Assembly (NCBI GenBank): GCA_036417435.1
Contig: CM070899.1
Location: 103,232,368 to 103,296,367 of the forward strand
Length of the DNA stretch: 64,000 nucleotides
Direction: 5' to 3'
Source of the DNA: Inia geoffrensis
Taxonomy: Eukaryota; Chordata; Mammalia; Artiodactyla; Iniidae
Under the pieces are notes generated by a model. The model was not told the DNA's origin and did not search any database. It saw nothing but the letters and a program-made list of their open reading frames with translations. The translations under genes were made by a program, and so were the position numbers. Shown in pieces: positions 23,224 to 36,483 of this stretch. Position 1 is the first letter of the stretch, and every line of letters starts with the position of its first letter.

Positions 23224-26200
23224 CATTGAACAGTCCTTTTCTCTTTCAGCATAGTTTATATACAATGCTGCGTCTCTTTGAGTTCTACAGCCACTTGACG
23301 CAATTATAAACGTAGCTCTACCTGTAGGGTTTCGGATCCTTTGCCCTGTTACTTATCGAGGAATATTTGGTAGAGTCCCATGTTCTTTTGGATGAGTCGC
23401 CCTTGATGAGCACTTTTTCATACGTTAAATGTGTTTGTGTTAATCCCAATCTCCTAATTCACTCTTCCCCGGTCTCCAATCTCCCCCTTTGGGAACTCCT
23501 CGCTTCTTTCTTCCCTTTGTGAACCTGTGTTTCCTTTCTTTACTAACTTCCTTTGTATCCCTATGTAGACTGCACACATAAGGGATATCCGGGTATATGT
23601 GTCTTGCTGCCTCTAATTGACCAGAATTAGTGAGATCATCTAGTGCTCCACCCATGCTGCTGCAAATACTATGAGTGCATTTTGTTCTATGGCTGTGTGG
23701 TAGTCGAGCGTGTGTAGGTAGCGGAACATCTTTCTCCCTTCACCCCTCGCTCGACCGTTCGTTCGTCTGTATGTCTTGGCTGTGGTCAAGGGTACCACAA
23801 CGACTGCTGGGGTGCAAGAGCTTCCTTCCAATGATGCTAGTGTCTGGTTATATGACCTGCAGCGGGGTTGCCGAATCTCGTGATACCTCCAGTGTTTAGT
23901 TTGGTAAGGAATGTGCCTACTGATCCTCATACCGGCTGTTACCAATTTACAATCCCACCAACAGCAATAGCTGGCTTCACCTTGTGGCCTGCCCTCTTGA
24001 GCACTTAAAATTTTAGGGTTTGAGAGGACTTCAGCCAGGGATCAACTCGTCTAGCTTTCTTTTCACTCTCTAATCATGAGGGACCTTGAGCATCTTTTCA
24101 TTTGAATGTGCTGTTTTCTAAAACGCGGGTGACTACCACTGAGGTCTTGTAAGGTTTCTGCCTGAGAGTCGGGCCTGATGTGGATTCATTTCAGATTGCC
24201 TAGCCCAGGATATTTCCTGAGGGCAGGGTTGTGTTTTCAAAGCCGCAGGCTCTAGGCCTTGTGAATGACAGTTGCCCTTCGGCACAGTTGGTAAGGTTGT
24301 TACGGCAGTGTGCCACAAGGCGGCAGCACTACTCCGTGTCGTCTCTGGTAACTTGGGGAAAGAAAGTCTTAGAGGCGTCCCGGTGTTGGATTGGAAATCG
24401 GGAGTCGAACGTGCCTAAACACACACCTCTGGGCTTGTGTATGCTCACCTCCTGCCCCTTAACCTGCACTGCCCCACCACAGACATATCGCAAGCCTTGC
24501 AAGTGGGCCATTCGGAGGGTGCCGTGGTTCGCAGGTGGGGCAACTCTAATGAAGATGGCTGGAGGTGGGAACCTGCCTAGCAGGAGCTGTGAAGATCCGG
24601 TTACTTCACCGCTCTTCCCTCTCAGCTGCTCCACCCTCATTTGGGTACACCAGGCGTTGCTTACCTGTAGGAGGGCCACGCTGGATCGGGAGATTGGGGT
24701 ACCAGGCAGGGGAGAATGGGCAATAGCGGTCCGGGGTGCCGCTTGTCAGGTGGCACGTCCTCCTGCCTTGATACCTCAGCAGCAGCATGCTCCGGCCGTG
24801 GGACCCAGGTCTGCCGTGGGACCCAGGCCTGCTTAGGCTCCAGTGGCGTTACCGTGGTATCGACATCACAGACACCTGAGGTAACAGAGTAGGCATTTCT
24901 TAACCCCTTACTTGCCTTGTCATTGTACAGTACTTTTCCCTTTCAGCCTAGTTCATATACAATGTTGCGTCTGTTTGAGTTCTACAGCCACTTGATGCAA
25001 TTATACATGTAGTTAAACCCTTAGGGTCTCGGATTCTTTGCACTCTTCGCGTATTGAGGAATGTTTTGTAGCGTTCCCTGTGATTGAGAGTGGGTCGCCC
25101 TTGAGCACTTTTTGATAAGTTAAGCGTGTTTCTGTGAATCCCGACCTCCTACTTCACCCTTCCCCGTTCTCCAATTTCCCCCTCAGGGAAGTCCAGGCTT
25201 CGTTCTTCCCTTTGTGAACCTGTGTTTCCTATGTGGACTAGCTTCCTTAGTATCCGTATTTAGGCGGCAGACAAAAGTGGGATATCCTGGAATATGTGTC
25301 TTGCTGCCTCTAATTGACCGGAATTAGTGAGATCATGTACTGCTGCACCCATGCTGCTGCAAAGAGTATGGGTTCATTTTGTTCTGTGGCTGAGTGGTAG
25401 TCGAGGGTGTGTAGGTAGCAGAACATCTTTCTCCATTCACCCCTCGCTCCCCATTCCGTTCATTTCTCTGTCTTGGCTGCGGTCATGGGAACCGCAAGGA
25501 CCGCTGGGGTGCAAGAGCTTTCTTCCAATGATGCTAGTGTCTGGTTATACGACCTGCAGCGGGGTTGCCGAATCTCGTGGTACCTCCAGTGTTTAGTTTG
25601 GTAAGGAATATGCCTAGTGTTCCTCATACCGGCTGTTAGCAATTTACATTCCCACCAATAGCAATAGCTGGCTTCTCTTTTTGGCATGCCCTCTTGAGCA
25701 CTTACGCTTTTAGCGTTTGAGAGGACTGCAGCCAGGGAACACCTCGTCTAGCTTTCTTTGCACTCTCTAATCATGACAGATCCTAAGCATCTTTTCTCTT
25801 CAATGTGCTGTTTTCTACAACGCGGGTGAGTACCACTGAGTTCTTGAAAGGTTCCTGCCTCAGGGTCGGGCGTGATTTGAATTCGCTTCAGTTTCCCTAG
25901 CCCAGGATATTTCTTGAGGGCTGGGTTGTGTCTTCAAAGCCGCAGGCTGTAGGCCTTGTGGATGACAGATGCCCTTCAGCACAGTTGGTAAGATTGTTAC
26001 GGCAGTGTGCCACGAGGTGGCAGCAGTGCTCCGTGTCGTCTCTGGTAACGTGGGGAAAGATAGTCTTAGAGGGGGTCCCGGTGTTGGATTGGAAATGGGG
26101 AGTCGAACGTGGCTAAACACACATCTCTGGGCTTGTGTATGCTCACCTCCTGCCCCTTAACCTGCACTGCCCCACCGCAGGCATATCGCAAGCCTTGCAA

Positions 26201-26538
26201 GTGGGCTACTCGGAGGGTGCCGTGGTTCGCAGGTGGGGCCTCTCTAATGAAGTGGGCTGGAGGTGGGAACTTGCCTAGCAGGAGCTGTGGAGATCCGCTT
26301 TCTTCACAGCCCTTCCCTCTCAGCTGTTTCATCATCATTTGGGTACACCAGGCTGTGCTTACCTGTCGGAGGGCCCTGTTGGATTGGCAGATTGTGGTAC
26401 CACGCAGCGGAGAACAGCAGCAGCATCCTCCAGCCGTGGGACACAGGCCTCCTGAGGCTCCAGGGGTCTGACGCCAGCCGACGTCACAGAGGCCTGAGGT
26501 AAGAAAGTGGCCATTTCGTAACCCCTTACTTGCCTTGT
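23224..26538 (+). repeat. HOR unit 8 (A1a+B1, 3315 bp)
   Basis: A spans 23224-24920 and B 24921-26538, with two VNTR elements at 24796-24831. CTCF-like cores start at 24313 and 26010. A is subtype a and shares with unit 9 the private set TATATGACC, GAGGCGTCCCGG, TGATACCTC and GTGGTATCG. The last of these changes one arm of the RFX-like palindrome. Confidence 0.95.
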
Positions 26539-29500
26539 CATTGAACAGTCCTTTTCTCTTTCAGCATAGTTTATATACAATGCTGCGTCTCTTTGAGTTC
26601 TACAGCCACTTGACGCAATTATAAACGTAGCTCTACCTGTAGGGTTTCGGATCCTTTGCCCTGTTACTTATCGAGGAATATTTGGTAGAGTCCCATGTTC
26701 TTTTGGGTGAGTCGCCCTTGATGAGCACTTTTTCATACGTTAAATGTGTTTGTGTTAATCCCAATCTCCTAATTCACTCTTCCCCGGTCTCCAATCTCCC
26801 CCTTTGGGAACTCCTCGCTTCTTTCTTCCCTTTGTGAACCTGTGTTTCCTTTCTTTACTAACTTCCTTTGTATCCCTATGTAGACTGCACACATAAGTGA
26901 TATCCGGGTATATGTGTCTTGCTGCCTCTAATTGACCAGAATTAGTGAGATCATCTAGTGCTCCACCCATGCTGCTGCAAATACTATGAGTGCATTTTGT
27001 TCTATGGCTGTGTGGTAGTCGAGCGTGTGTAGGTAGCGGAACATCTTTCTCCCTTCACCCCTCGCTCGACCGTTCGTTCGTCTGTATGTCTTGGCTGTGG
27101 TCAAGGGTACCACAACGACTGCTGGGGTGCAAGAGCTTCCTTCCAATGATGCTAGTGTCTGGTTATATGACCTGCAGCGGGGTTGCCGAATCTCGTGATA
27201 CCTCCAGTGTTTAGTTTGGTAAGGAATGTGCCTACTGATCCTCATACCGGCTGTTACCAATTTACAATCCCACCAACAGCAATAGCTGGCTTCACCTTGT
27301 GGCCTGCCCTCTTGAGCACTTAAAATTTTAGGGTTTGAGAGGACTTCAGCCAGGGATCAACTCGTCTAGCTTTCTTTTCACTCTCTAATCATGAGGGACC
27401 TTGAGCATCTTTTCATTTGAATGTGCTGTTTTCTAAAACGCGGGTGACTACCACTGAGGTCTTGTAAGGTTTCTGCCTGAGAGTCGGGCCTGATGTGGAT
27501 TCATTTCAGATTGCCTAGCCCAGGATATTTCATGAGGGCAGGGTTGTGTTTTCAAAGCCGCAGGCTCTAGGCCTTGTGAATGACAGTTGCCCTTCGGCAC
27601 AGTTGGTAAGGTTGTTACGGCAGTGTGCCACAAGGCGGCAGCACTACTCCGTGTCGTCTCTGGTAACTTGGGGAAAGAAAGTCTTAGAGGCGTCCCGGTG
27701 TTGGATTGGAAATCGGGAGTCGAACGTGCCTAAACACACACCTCTGGGCTTGTGTATGCTCACCTCCTGCCCCTTAACCTGCACTGCCCCACCACAGACA
27801 TATCGCAAGCCTTGCAAGTGGGCCATTCGGAGGGTGCCGTGGTTCGCAGGTGGGGCAACTCTAATGAAGATGGCTGGAGGTGGGAACCTGCCTAGCAGGA
27901 GCTGTGAAGATCCGGTTACTTCACCGCTCTTCCCTCTCAGCTGCTCCACCCTCATTTGGGTACACCAGGCGTTGCTTACCTGTAGGAGGGCCACGCTGGA
28001 TCGGGAGATTGGGGTACCAGGCAGGGGAGAATGGGCAATAGCGGTCCGGGGTGCCGCTTGTCAGGTGGCACGTCCTCCTGCCTTGATACCTCAGCAGCAG
28101 CATGCTCCGGCCGTGGGACCCAGGTCTGCCGTGGGACCCAGGCCTGCTTAGGCTCCAGTGGCGTTACCGTGGTATCGACATCACAGACACCTGAGGTAAC
28201 AGAGTAGGCATTTCTTAACCCCTTACTTGCCTTGTCATTGTACAGTACTTTTCCCTTTCAGCCTAGTTCATATACAATGTTGCGTCTGTTTGAGTTCTAC
28301 AGCCACTTGATGCAATTATACATGTAGTTAAACCCTTAGGGTTTCGGATTCTTTGCACTCTTCGCGTATTGAGGAATGTTTTGTAGCGTTCCCTGTGATT
28401 TAGAGTGGGTCGCCCTTGAGCACTTTTTGATAAGTTAAGCGTGTTTCTGTGAATCCCGACCTCCTTCTTCACCCTTCCCCGTTCTCCAATTTCCCCCTCA
28501 GGGAAGTCCAGGCTTCGTTCTTCCCTTTGTGAACCTGTGTTTCCTATGTGGACTAGCTTCCTTAGTATCCGTATTTAGGCGGCAGACAAAAGTGGGATAT
28601 CCTGGAATATGTGTCTTGCTGCCTCTAATTGACCGGAATTAGTGAGATCATGTACTGCTGCACCCATGCTGCTGCAAAGAGTATGGGTTCATTTTGTTCT
28701 GTGGCTGAGTGGTAGTCGAGGGTGTGTAGGTAGCAGAACATCTTTCTCCATTCACCCCTCGCTCTCCATTCCGTTCATTTCTCTGTCTTGGCTGCGGTCA
28801 TGGGAACCGCAAGGACCGCTGGGGTGCAAGAGCTTTCTTCCAATGATGCTAGTGTCTGGTTATACGACCTGCAGCGGGGTTGCCGAATCTCGTGGTACCT
28901 CCAGTGTTTAGTTTGGTAAGGAATATGCCTAGTGTTCCTCATACCGGCTGTTAGCAATTTACATTCCCACCAATAGCAATAGCTAGCTTCTCTTTTTGGC
29001 ATGCCCTCTTGAGCACTTACGCTTTTAGCGTTTGAGAGGACTGCAGCCAGGGAACACCTCGTCTAGCTTTCTTTGCACTCTCTAATCATGACAGATCCTA
29101 AGCATCTTTTCTCTTCAATGTGCTGTTTTCTACAACGCGGGTGAGTACCACTGAGTTCTTGAAAGGTTCCTGCCTCAGGGTCGGGCGTGATTTGAATTCG
29201 TTTCAGTTTCCCTAGCCCAGGATATTTCTTGAGGGCTGGGTTGTGTCTTCAAAGCCGCAGGCTGTAGGCCTTGTGGATGACAGATGCCCTTCAGCACAGT
29301 TGGTAAGATTGTTACGGCAGTGTGCCACGAGGTGGCAGCAGTGCTCCGTGTCGTCTCTGGTAACGTGGGGAAAGATAGTCTTAGAGGGGGTCCCGGTGTT
29401 GGATTGGAAATGGGGAGTCGAACGTGGCTAAACACACATCTCTGGGCTTGTGTATGCTCACCTCCTGCCCCTTAACCTGCACTGCCCCACCGCAGGCATA

Positions 29501-29853
29501 TCGCAAGCCTTGCAAGTGGGCTACTCGGAGGGTGCCGTGGTTCGCAGGTGGGGCCTCTCTAATGAAGTGGGCTGGAGGTGGGAACTTGCCTAGCAGGAGC
29601 TGTGGAGATCCGCTTTCTTCACAGCCCTTCCCTCTCAGCTGTTTCATCATCATTTGGGTACACCAGGCTGTGCTTACCTGTAGGAGGGCCCTGTTGGATT
29701 GGCAGATTGTGGTACCACGCAGCGGAGAACAGCAGCAGCATCCTCCAGCCGTGGGACACAGGTCTCCTGAGGCTCCAGGGGTCTGACGCCAGCCGACGTC
29801 ACAGAGGCCTGAGGTAAGAAAGTGGCCATTTCGTAACCCCTTACTTGCCTTGT
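26539..29853 (+). repeat. HOR unit 9 (A1a+B1, 3315 bp)
   Basis: A spans 26539-28235 and B 28236-29853, with two VNTR elements at 28111-28146. CTCF-like cores start at 27628 and 29325. A is nearly identical to the A of unit 8, but B has the AAACCCTTAGGGTTT palindrome (28330-28344) and CCTCCTTCTTC, shared with units 10 and 11. The unit looks like a junction between an 8-like A and a 10-like B. Confidence 0.95.
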
Positions 29854-32800
29854 CATTGAACAGTCCTTTTCTCTTTCAGCATAGTTTATATACAATGCTG
29901 CGTCTCTTTGAGTTCTACAGCCACTTGACGCAATTATAAACGTAGCTCTACCTGTAGGGTTTCGGATCCTTTGCCCTGTTACTTATCGAGGGATATTTGG
30001 TAGAGTCCCATGTTCTTTTGGGTGAGTCGCCCTTGATGAGCACTTTTTCATACGTTAAATGTGTTTGTGTTAATCCCAATCTCCTAATTCACTCTTCCCC
30101 GGTCTCCAATCTCCCCCTTTGAGAACTCCTCGCTTCTTTCTTCCCTTTGTGAACCTGTGTTTCCTTTCTTTACTAACTTCCTTTGTATCCCTATGTAGAC
30201 TGCACACATAAGGGATATCCGGGTATATGTGTCTTGCTGCCTCTAATTGACCAGAATTAGTGAGATCATCTAGTGCTCCACCCATGCTGCTGCAAATACT
30301 ATGAGTGCATTTTGTTCTATGGCTGTGTGGTAGTCGAGCGTGTGTAGGTAGCGGAACATCTTTCTCCCTTCACCCCTCGCTCGACAGTTCGTTCGTCTGT
30401 ATGTCTTGGCTGTGGTCAAGGGTACCACAACGACTGCTGGGGTGCAAGAGCTTCCTTCCAATGATGCTAGTGTCTGGTTATACGACCTGCAGCGGGGTTG
30501 CCGAGTCTCGTGGTACCTCCAGTGTTTAGTTTGGTAAGGAATGTGCCTACTGATCCTCATACCGGCTGTTACCAATTTACAATCCCACCAACAGCAATAG
30601 CTGGCTTCACCTTGTGGCCTGCCCTCTTGAGCACTTAAAATTTTAGGGTTTGAGAGGACTTCAGCCAGGGATCAACTCGTCTAGCTTTCTTTTCACTCTC
30701 TAATCATGAGAGACCTTGAGCATCTTTTCATTTGAATGTGCTGTTTTCTAAAACGCGGGTGACTACCACTGAGGTCTTGTAAGGTTTCTGCCTGAGAGTC
30801 GGGCCTGATGTGGATTCATTTCAGATTGCCTAGCCCAGGTTATTTCCTGAGGGCAGGGTTGTGTTTTCAAAGCCGCAGGCTCTAGGCCTTGTGAATGACA
30901 GTTGCCCTTCAGCATAGTTGGTAAGGTTGTTACGGCAGTGTGCCACAAGGTGGCAGCACTACTCCGTGTCGTCTCTGGTAACTTGGGGAAAGAAAGTATT
31001 AGAGGGGTCCCGGTGTTAGATTGGAAATCGGGAGTCGAACGTGGCTAAACACACACCTCTGGACTTGTGTATGCTCACCTCCTGCCCCTTAACCTGCACT
31101 GCCCCACCACAGACATATCACAAGCCTTGCAAGTGGGCCATTCGGAGGGTGCCATGGTTCGCAGGTGGGGCGACTCTAATGAAGATGGCTGGAGGTGGGA
31201 ACCTGCCTAGCAGGAGCTGTGAAGATCCGGTTACTTCACCGCTCTTCCCTCTCAGCTGCTCCACCCTCATTTGGGTACACCAGGCTTTGCTTACCTGTAG
31301 GAGGGCCACGCTGGATCGGGAGATTGGGGTACCAGGCAGGGGAGAATGGGCAATAGCGGTCCGGGGTGCCGCTTGTCAGGTGGCACGTCCTCCTGCCTTG
31401 ATGCCTCAGCAGCAGCATGCTCCGGCCGTGGGACCCAGGTCTGCCGTGGGACCCAGGCCTGCTTAGGCTCCAGGGGCGTTACCGTGCTAACGACATCACA
31501 GACACCTGAGGTAACAGAGTAGGCATTTCTTAACCCCTTACTTGCCTTGTCATTGTACAGTACTTTTCCCTTTCAGCCTAGTTCATATACAATGTTGCGT
31601 CTGTTTGAGTTCTACAGCCACTTGATGCAATTATACATGTAGTTAAACCCTTAGGGTTTCGGATTCTTTGCACTCTTCGCGTATTGAGGAATGTTTTGTA
31701 GCGTTCCCTGTGATTTAGAGTGGGTCGCCCTTGAGCACTTTTTGATAAGTTAAGCGTGTTTCTGTGAATCCCGACCTCCTTCTTCACCCTTCCCCGTTCT
31801 CCAATTTCCCCCTCAGGGAAGTCCAGGCTTCGTTCTTCCCTTTGTGAACCTGTGTTTCCTATGTGGACTAGCTTCCTTAGTATCCGTATTTAGGCGGCAG
31901 ACAAAAGTGGGATATCCTGGAATATGTGTCTTGCTGCCTCTAATTGACCGGAATTAGTGAGATCATGTACTGCTGCACCCATGCTGCTGCAAAGAGTATG
32001 GGTTCATTTTGTTCTGTGGCTGAGTGGTAGTCGAGGGTGTGTAGGTAGCAGAACATCTTTCTCCATTCACCCCTCGCTCCCCATTCCGTTCATTTCTCTG
32101 TCTTGGCTGCGGTCATGGGAACCGCAAGGACCGCTGGGGTGCAAGAGCTTTCTTCCAATGATGCTAGTGTCTGGTTATACGACCTGCAGCGGGGTTGCCG
32201 AATCTCGTGGCACCTCCAGTGTTTAGTTTGGTAAGGAATATGCCTAGTGTTCCTCATACCGGCTGTTAGCAATTTACATTCCCACCAATAGCAATAGCTG
32301 GCTTCTCTTTTTGGCATGCCCTCTTGAGCACTTACGCTTTTAGCGTTTGAGAGGACTGCAGCCAGGGAACACCTCGTCTAGCTTTCTTTGCACTCTCTAA
32401 TCATGACAGATGCTAAACATCTTTTCTCTTCAATGTGCTGTTTTCTACAACGCGGGTGAGTACCACTGAGTTCTTGAAAGGTTCCTGCCTCAGGGTCGGG
32501 CGTGATTTGAATTCGTTTCAGTTTCCCTAGCCCAGGATATTTCTTGAGGGCTGGGTTGTGTCTTCAAAGCCGCAGGCTGTAGGCCTTGTGGATGACAGAT
32601 GCCCTTCAGCACAGTTGGTAAGATTGTTACGGCAGTGTGCCACGAGGTGGCAGCAGTGCTCCGTGTCGTCTCTGGTAACGTGGGGAAAGATAGTCTTAGA
32701 GGGCGTCCCGGTGTTGGATTGGAAATGGGGAGTCGAACGTGGCTAAACACACATCTCTGGGCTTGTGTATGCTCACCTCCTGCCCCTTAACCTGCACTGC

Positions 32801-33168
32801 CCCACCGCAGGCATATCGCAAGCCTTGCAAGTGGGCTACTCGGAGGGTGCCGTGGTTCGCAGGTGGGGCCTCTCTAATGAAGTGGGCTGGAGGTGGGAAC
32901 TTGCCTAGCAGGAGCTGTGGAGATCCGCTTTCTTCACAGCCCTTCCCTCTCAGCTGTTTCATCATCATTTGGGTACACCAGGCTGTGCTTACCTGTAGGA
33001 GGGCCCTGTTGGATTGGCAGATTGTGGTACCACGCAGCGGAGAACAGCAGCAGCATCCTCCAGCCGTGGGACACAGGCCTCCTGAGGCTCCAGGGGTCTG
33101 ACGCCAGCCGACGTCACAGAGGCCTGAGGTAAGAAAGTGGCCATTTCGTAACCCCTTACTTGCCTTGT
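29854..33168 (+). repeat. HOR unit 10 (A1b+B1, 3315 bp)
   Basis: A spans 29854-31550 and B 31551-33168, with two VNTR elements at 31426-31461. CTCF-like cores start at 30943 and 32640. A private G-to-A change (GTGTTAGATTGG, near 31017) puts a stop into the longest repeated open reading frame. It shares CTCTGGACTTG in A, and GGCACCTCC, GATGCTAAACATC and GGGCGTCCCGG in B, with unit 11. Confidence 0.95.
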
Positions 33169-36100
33169 CATTGAACAGTCCTTTTCTCTTTCAGCATAGT
33201 TTATATACAATGCTGCGTCTCTTTGAGTTCTACAGCCACTTGACGCAATTATAAACGTAGCTCTACCTGTAGGGTTTCGGATCCTTTGCCCTGTTACTTA
33301 TCGAGGAATATTTGGTAGAGTCCCATGTTATTTTGGGTGAGTCGCCCTTGATGAGCACTTTTTCATACGTTAAATGTGTTTGTGTTAATCCCAATCTCCT
33401 AATTCACTCTTCCCCGGTCTCCAATCTCCCCCTTTGGGAACTCCTCGCTTCTTTCTTCCCTTTGTGAACCTGTGTTTCCTTTCTTTACTAACTTCCTTTG
33501 TATCCCTATGTAGACTGCACACATAAGGGATATCCGGGTATATGTGTCTTGCTGCCTCTAATTGACCAGAATTAGTGAGATCATCTAGTGCTCCACCCAT
33601 GCTGCTGCAAATACTATGAGTGCATTTTGTTCTATGGCTGTGTGGTAGTCGAGCGTGTGTAGGTAGCGGAACATCTTTCTCCCTTCACCCCTCGCTCGAC
33701 AGTTCGTTCGTCTGTATGTCTTGGCTGTGGTCAAGGGTACCACAACGACTGCTGGGGTGCAAGAGCTTCCTTCCAATGATGCTAGTGTCTGGTTATACGA
33801 CCTGCAGCGGGGTTGCCGAGTCTCGTGGTACCTCCAGTGTTTAGTTTGGTAAGGAATGTGCCTACTGATCCTCATACCGGCTGTTACCAATTTACAATCC
33901 CACCAACAGCAATAGCTGGCTTCACCTTGTGGCCTGCCCTCTTGAGCACTTAAAATTTTAGGGTTTGAGAGGACTTCAGCCAGGGATCAACTCGTCTAGC
34001 TTTCTTTTCACTCTCTAATCATGAGAGACCTTGAGCATCTTTTCATTTGAATGTGCTGTTTTCTAAAACGCGGGTGACTACCACTGAGGTCTTGTAAGGT
34101 TTCTGCCTGAGAGTCGGGCCTGATGTGGATTCATTTCAGATTGCCTAGCCCAGGTTATTTCCTGAGGGCAGGGTTGTGTTTTCAAAGCCGCAGGCTCTAG
34201 GCCTTGTGAATGACAGTTGCCCTTCAGCATAGTTGGTAAGGTTGTTACGGCAGTGTGCCACAAGGTGGCAGCACTACTCCGTGTCGTCTCTGGTAACTTG
34301 GGGAAAGAAAGTATTAGAGGGGTCCCGGTGTTGGATTGGAAATCGGGAGTCGAACGTGGCTAAACACACACCTCTGGACTTGTGTATGCTCACCTCCTGC
34401 CCCTTAACCTGCACTGCCCCACCACAGACATATCACAAGCCTTGCAAGTGGGCCATTCGGAGGGTGCCATGGTTCGCAGGTGGGGCGACTCTAATGAAGA
34501 TGGCTGGAGGTGGGAACCTGCCTAGCAGGAGCTGTGAAGATCCGGTTACTTCACCGCTCTTCCCTCTCAGCTGCTCCACCCTCATTTGGGTACACCAGGC
34601 TTTGCTTACCTGTAGGAGGGCCACGCTGGATCGGGAGATTGGGGTACCAGGCAGGGGAGAATGGGCAATAGCGGTCCGGGGTGCCGCTTGTCAGGTGGCA
34701 CGTCCTCCTGCCTTGATGCCTCAGCAGCAGCATGCTCCGGCCGTGGGACCCAGGTCTGCCGTGGGACCCAGGCCTGCTTAGGCTCCAGGGGCGTTACCGT
34801 GCTAACGACATCACAGACACCTGAGGTAACAGAGTAGGCATTTCTTAACCCCTTACTTGCCTTGTCATTGTACAGTACTTTTCCCTTTCAGCCTAGTTCA
34901 TATACAATGTTGCGTCTGTTTGAGTTCTACAGCCACTTGATGCAATTATACATGTAGTTAAACCCTTAGGGTTTCGGATTCTTTGCACTCTTCGCGTATT
35001 GAGGAATGTTTTGTAGCGTTCCCTGTGATTTAGAGTGGGTCGCCCTTGAGCACTTTTTGATAAGTTAAGCGTGTTTCTGTGAATCCCGACCTCCTTCTTC
35101 ACCCTTCCCCGTTCTCCAATTTCCCCCTCAGGGAAGTCCAGGCTTCGTTCTTCCCTTTGTGAACCTGTGTTTCCTATGTGGACTAGCTTCCTTAGTATCC
35201 GTATTTAGGCGGCAGACAAAAGTGGGATATCCTGGAATATGTGTCTTGCTGCCTCTAATTGACCGGAATTAGTGAGATCATGTACTGCTGCACCCATGCT
35301 GCTGCAAAGAGTATGGGTTCATTTTGTTCTGTGGCTGAGTGGTAGTCGAGGGTGTGTAGGTAGCAGAACATCTTTCTCCATTCACCCCTCGCTCCCCATT
35401 CCGTTCATTTCTCTGTCTTGGCTGCGGTCATGGGAACCGCAAGGACCGCTGGGGTGCAAGAGCTTTCTTCCAATGATGCTAGTGTCTGGTTATACGACCT
35501 GCAGCGGGGTTGCCGAATCTCGTGGCACCTCCAGTGTTTAGTTTGGTAAGGAATATGCCTAGTGTTCCTCATACCGGCTGTTAGCAATTTACATTCCCAC
35601 CAATAGCAATAGCTGGCTTCTCTTTTTGGCATGCCCTCTTGAGCACTTACGCTTTTAGCGTTTGAGAGGACTGCAGCCAGGGAACACCTCGTCTAGCTTT
35701 CTTTGCACTCTCTAATCATGACAGATGCTAAACATCTTTTCTCTTCAATGTGCTGTTTTCTACAACGCGGGTGAGTACCACTGAGTTCTTGAAAGGTTCC
35801 TGCCTCAGGGTCGGGCGTGATTTGAATTCGTTTCAGTTTCCCTAGCCCAGGATATTTCTTGAGGGCTGGGTTGTGTCTTCAAAGCCGCAGGCTGTAGGCC
35901 TTGTGGATGACAGATGCCCTTCAGCACAGTTGGTAAGATTGTTACGGCAGTGTGCCACGAGGTGGCAGCAGTGCTCCGTGTCGTCTCTGGTAACGTGGGG
36001 AAAGATAGTCTTAGAGGGCGTCCCGGTGTTGGATTGGAAATGGGGAGTCGAACGTGGCTAAACACACATCTCTGGGCTTGTGTATGCTCACCTCCTGCCC

Positions 36101-36483
36101 CTTAACCTGCACTGCCCCACCGCAGGCATATCGCAAGCCTTGCAAGTGGGCTACTCGGAGGGTGCCGTGGTTCGCAGGTGGGGCCTCTCTAATGAAGTGG
36201 GCTGGAGGTGGGAACTTGCCTAGCAGGAGCTGTGGAGATCCGCTTTCTTCACAGCCCTTCCCTCTCAGCTGTTTCATCATCATTTGGGTACACCAGGCTG
36301 TGCTTACCTGTAGGAGGGCCCTGTTGGATTGGCAGATTGTGGTACCACGCAGCGGAGAACAGCAGCAGCATCCTCCAGCCGTGGGACACAGGCCTCCTGA
36401 GGCTCCAGGGGTCTGACGCCAGCCGACGTCACAGAGGCCTGAGGTAAGAAAGTGGCCATTTCGTAACCCCTTACTTGCCTTGT
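33169..36483 (+). repeat. HOR unit 11 (A1b+B1, 3315 bp)
   Basis: A spans 33169-34865 and B 34866-36483, with two VNTR elements at 34741-34776. CTCF-like cores start at 34258 and 35955. It is a near-duplicate of unit 10 (same private B variants), with its own ATGTTATTTTGGG near 33326. Confidence 0.95.
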
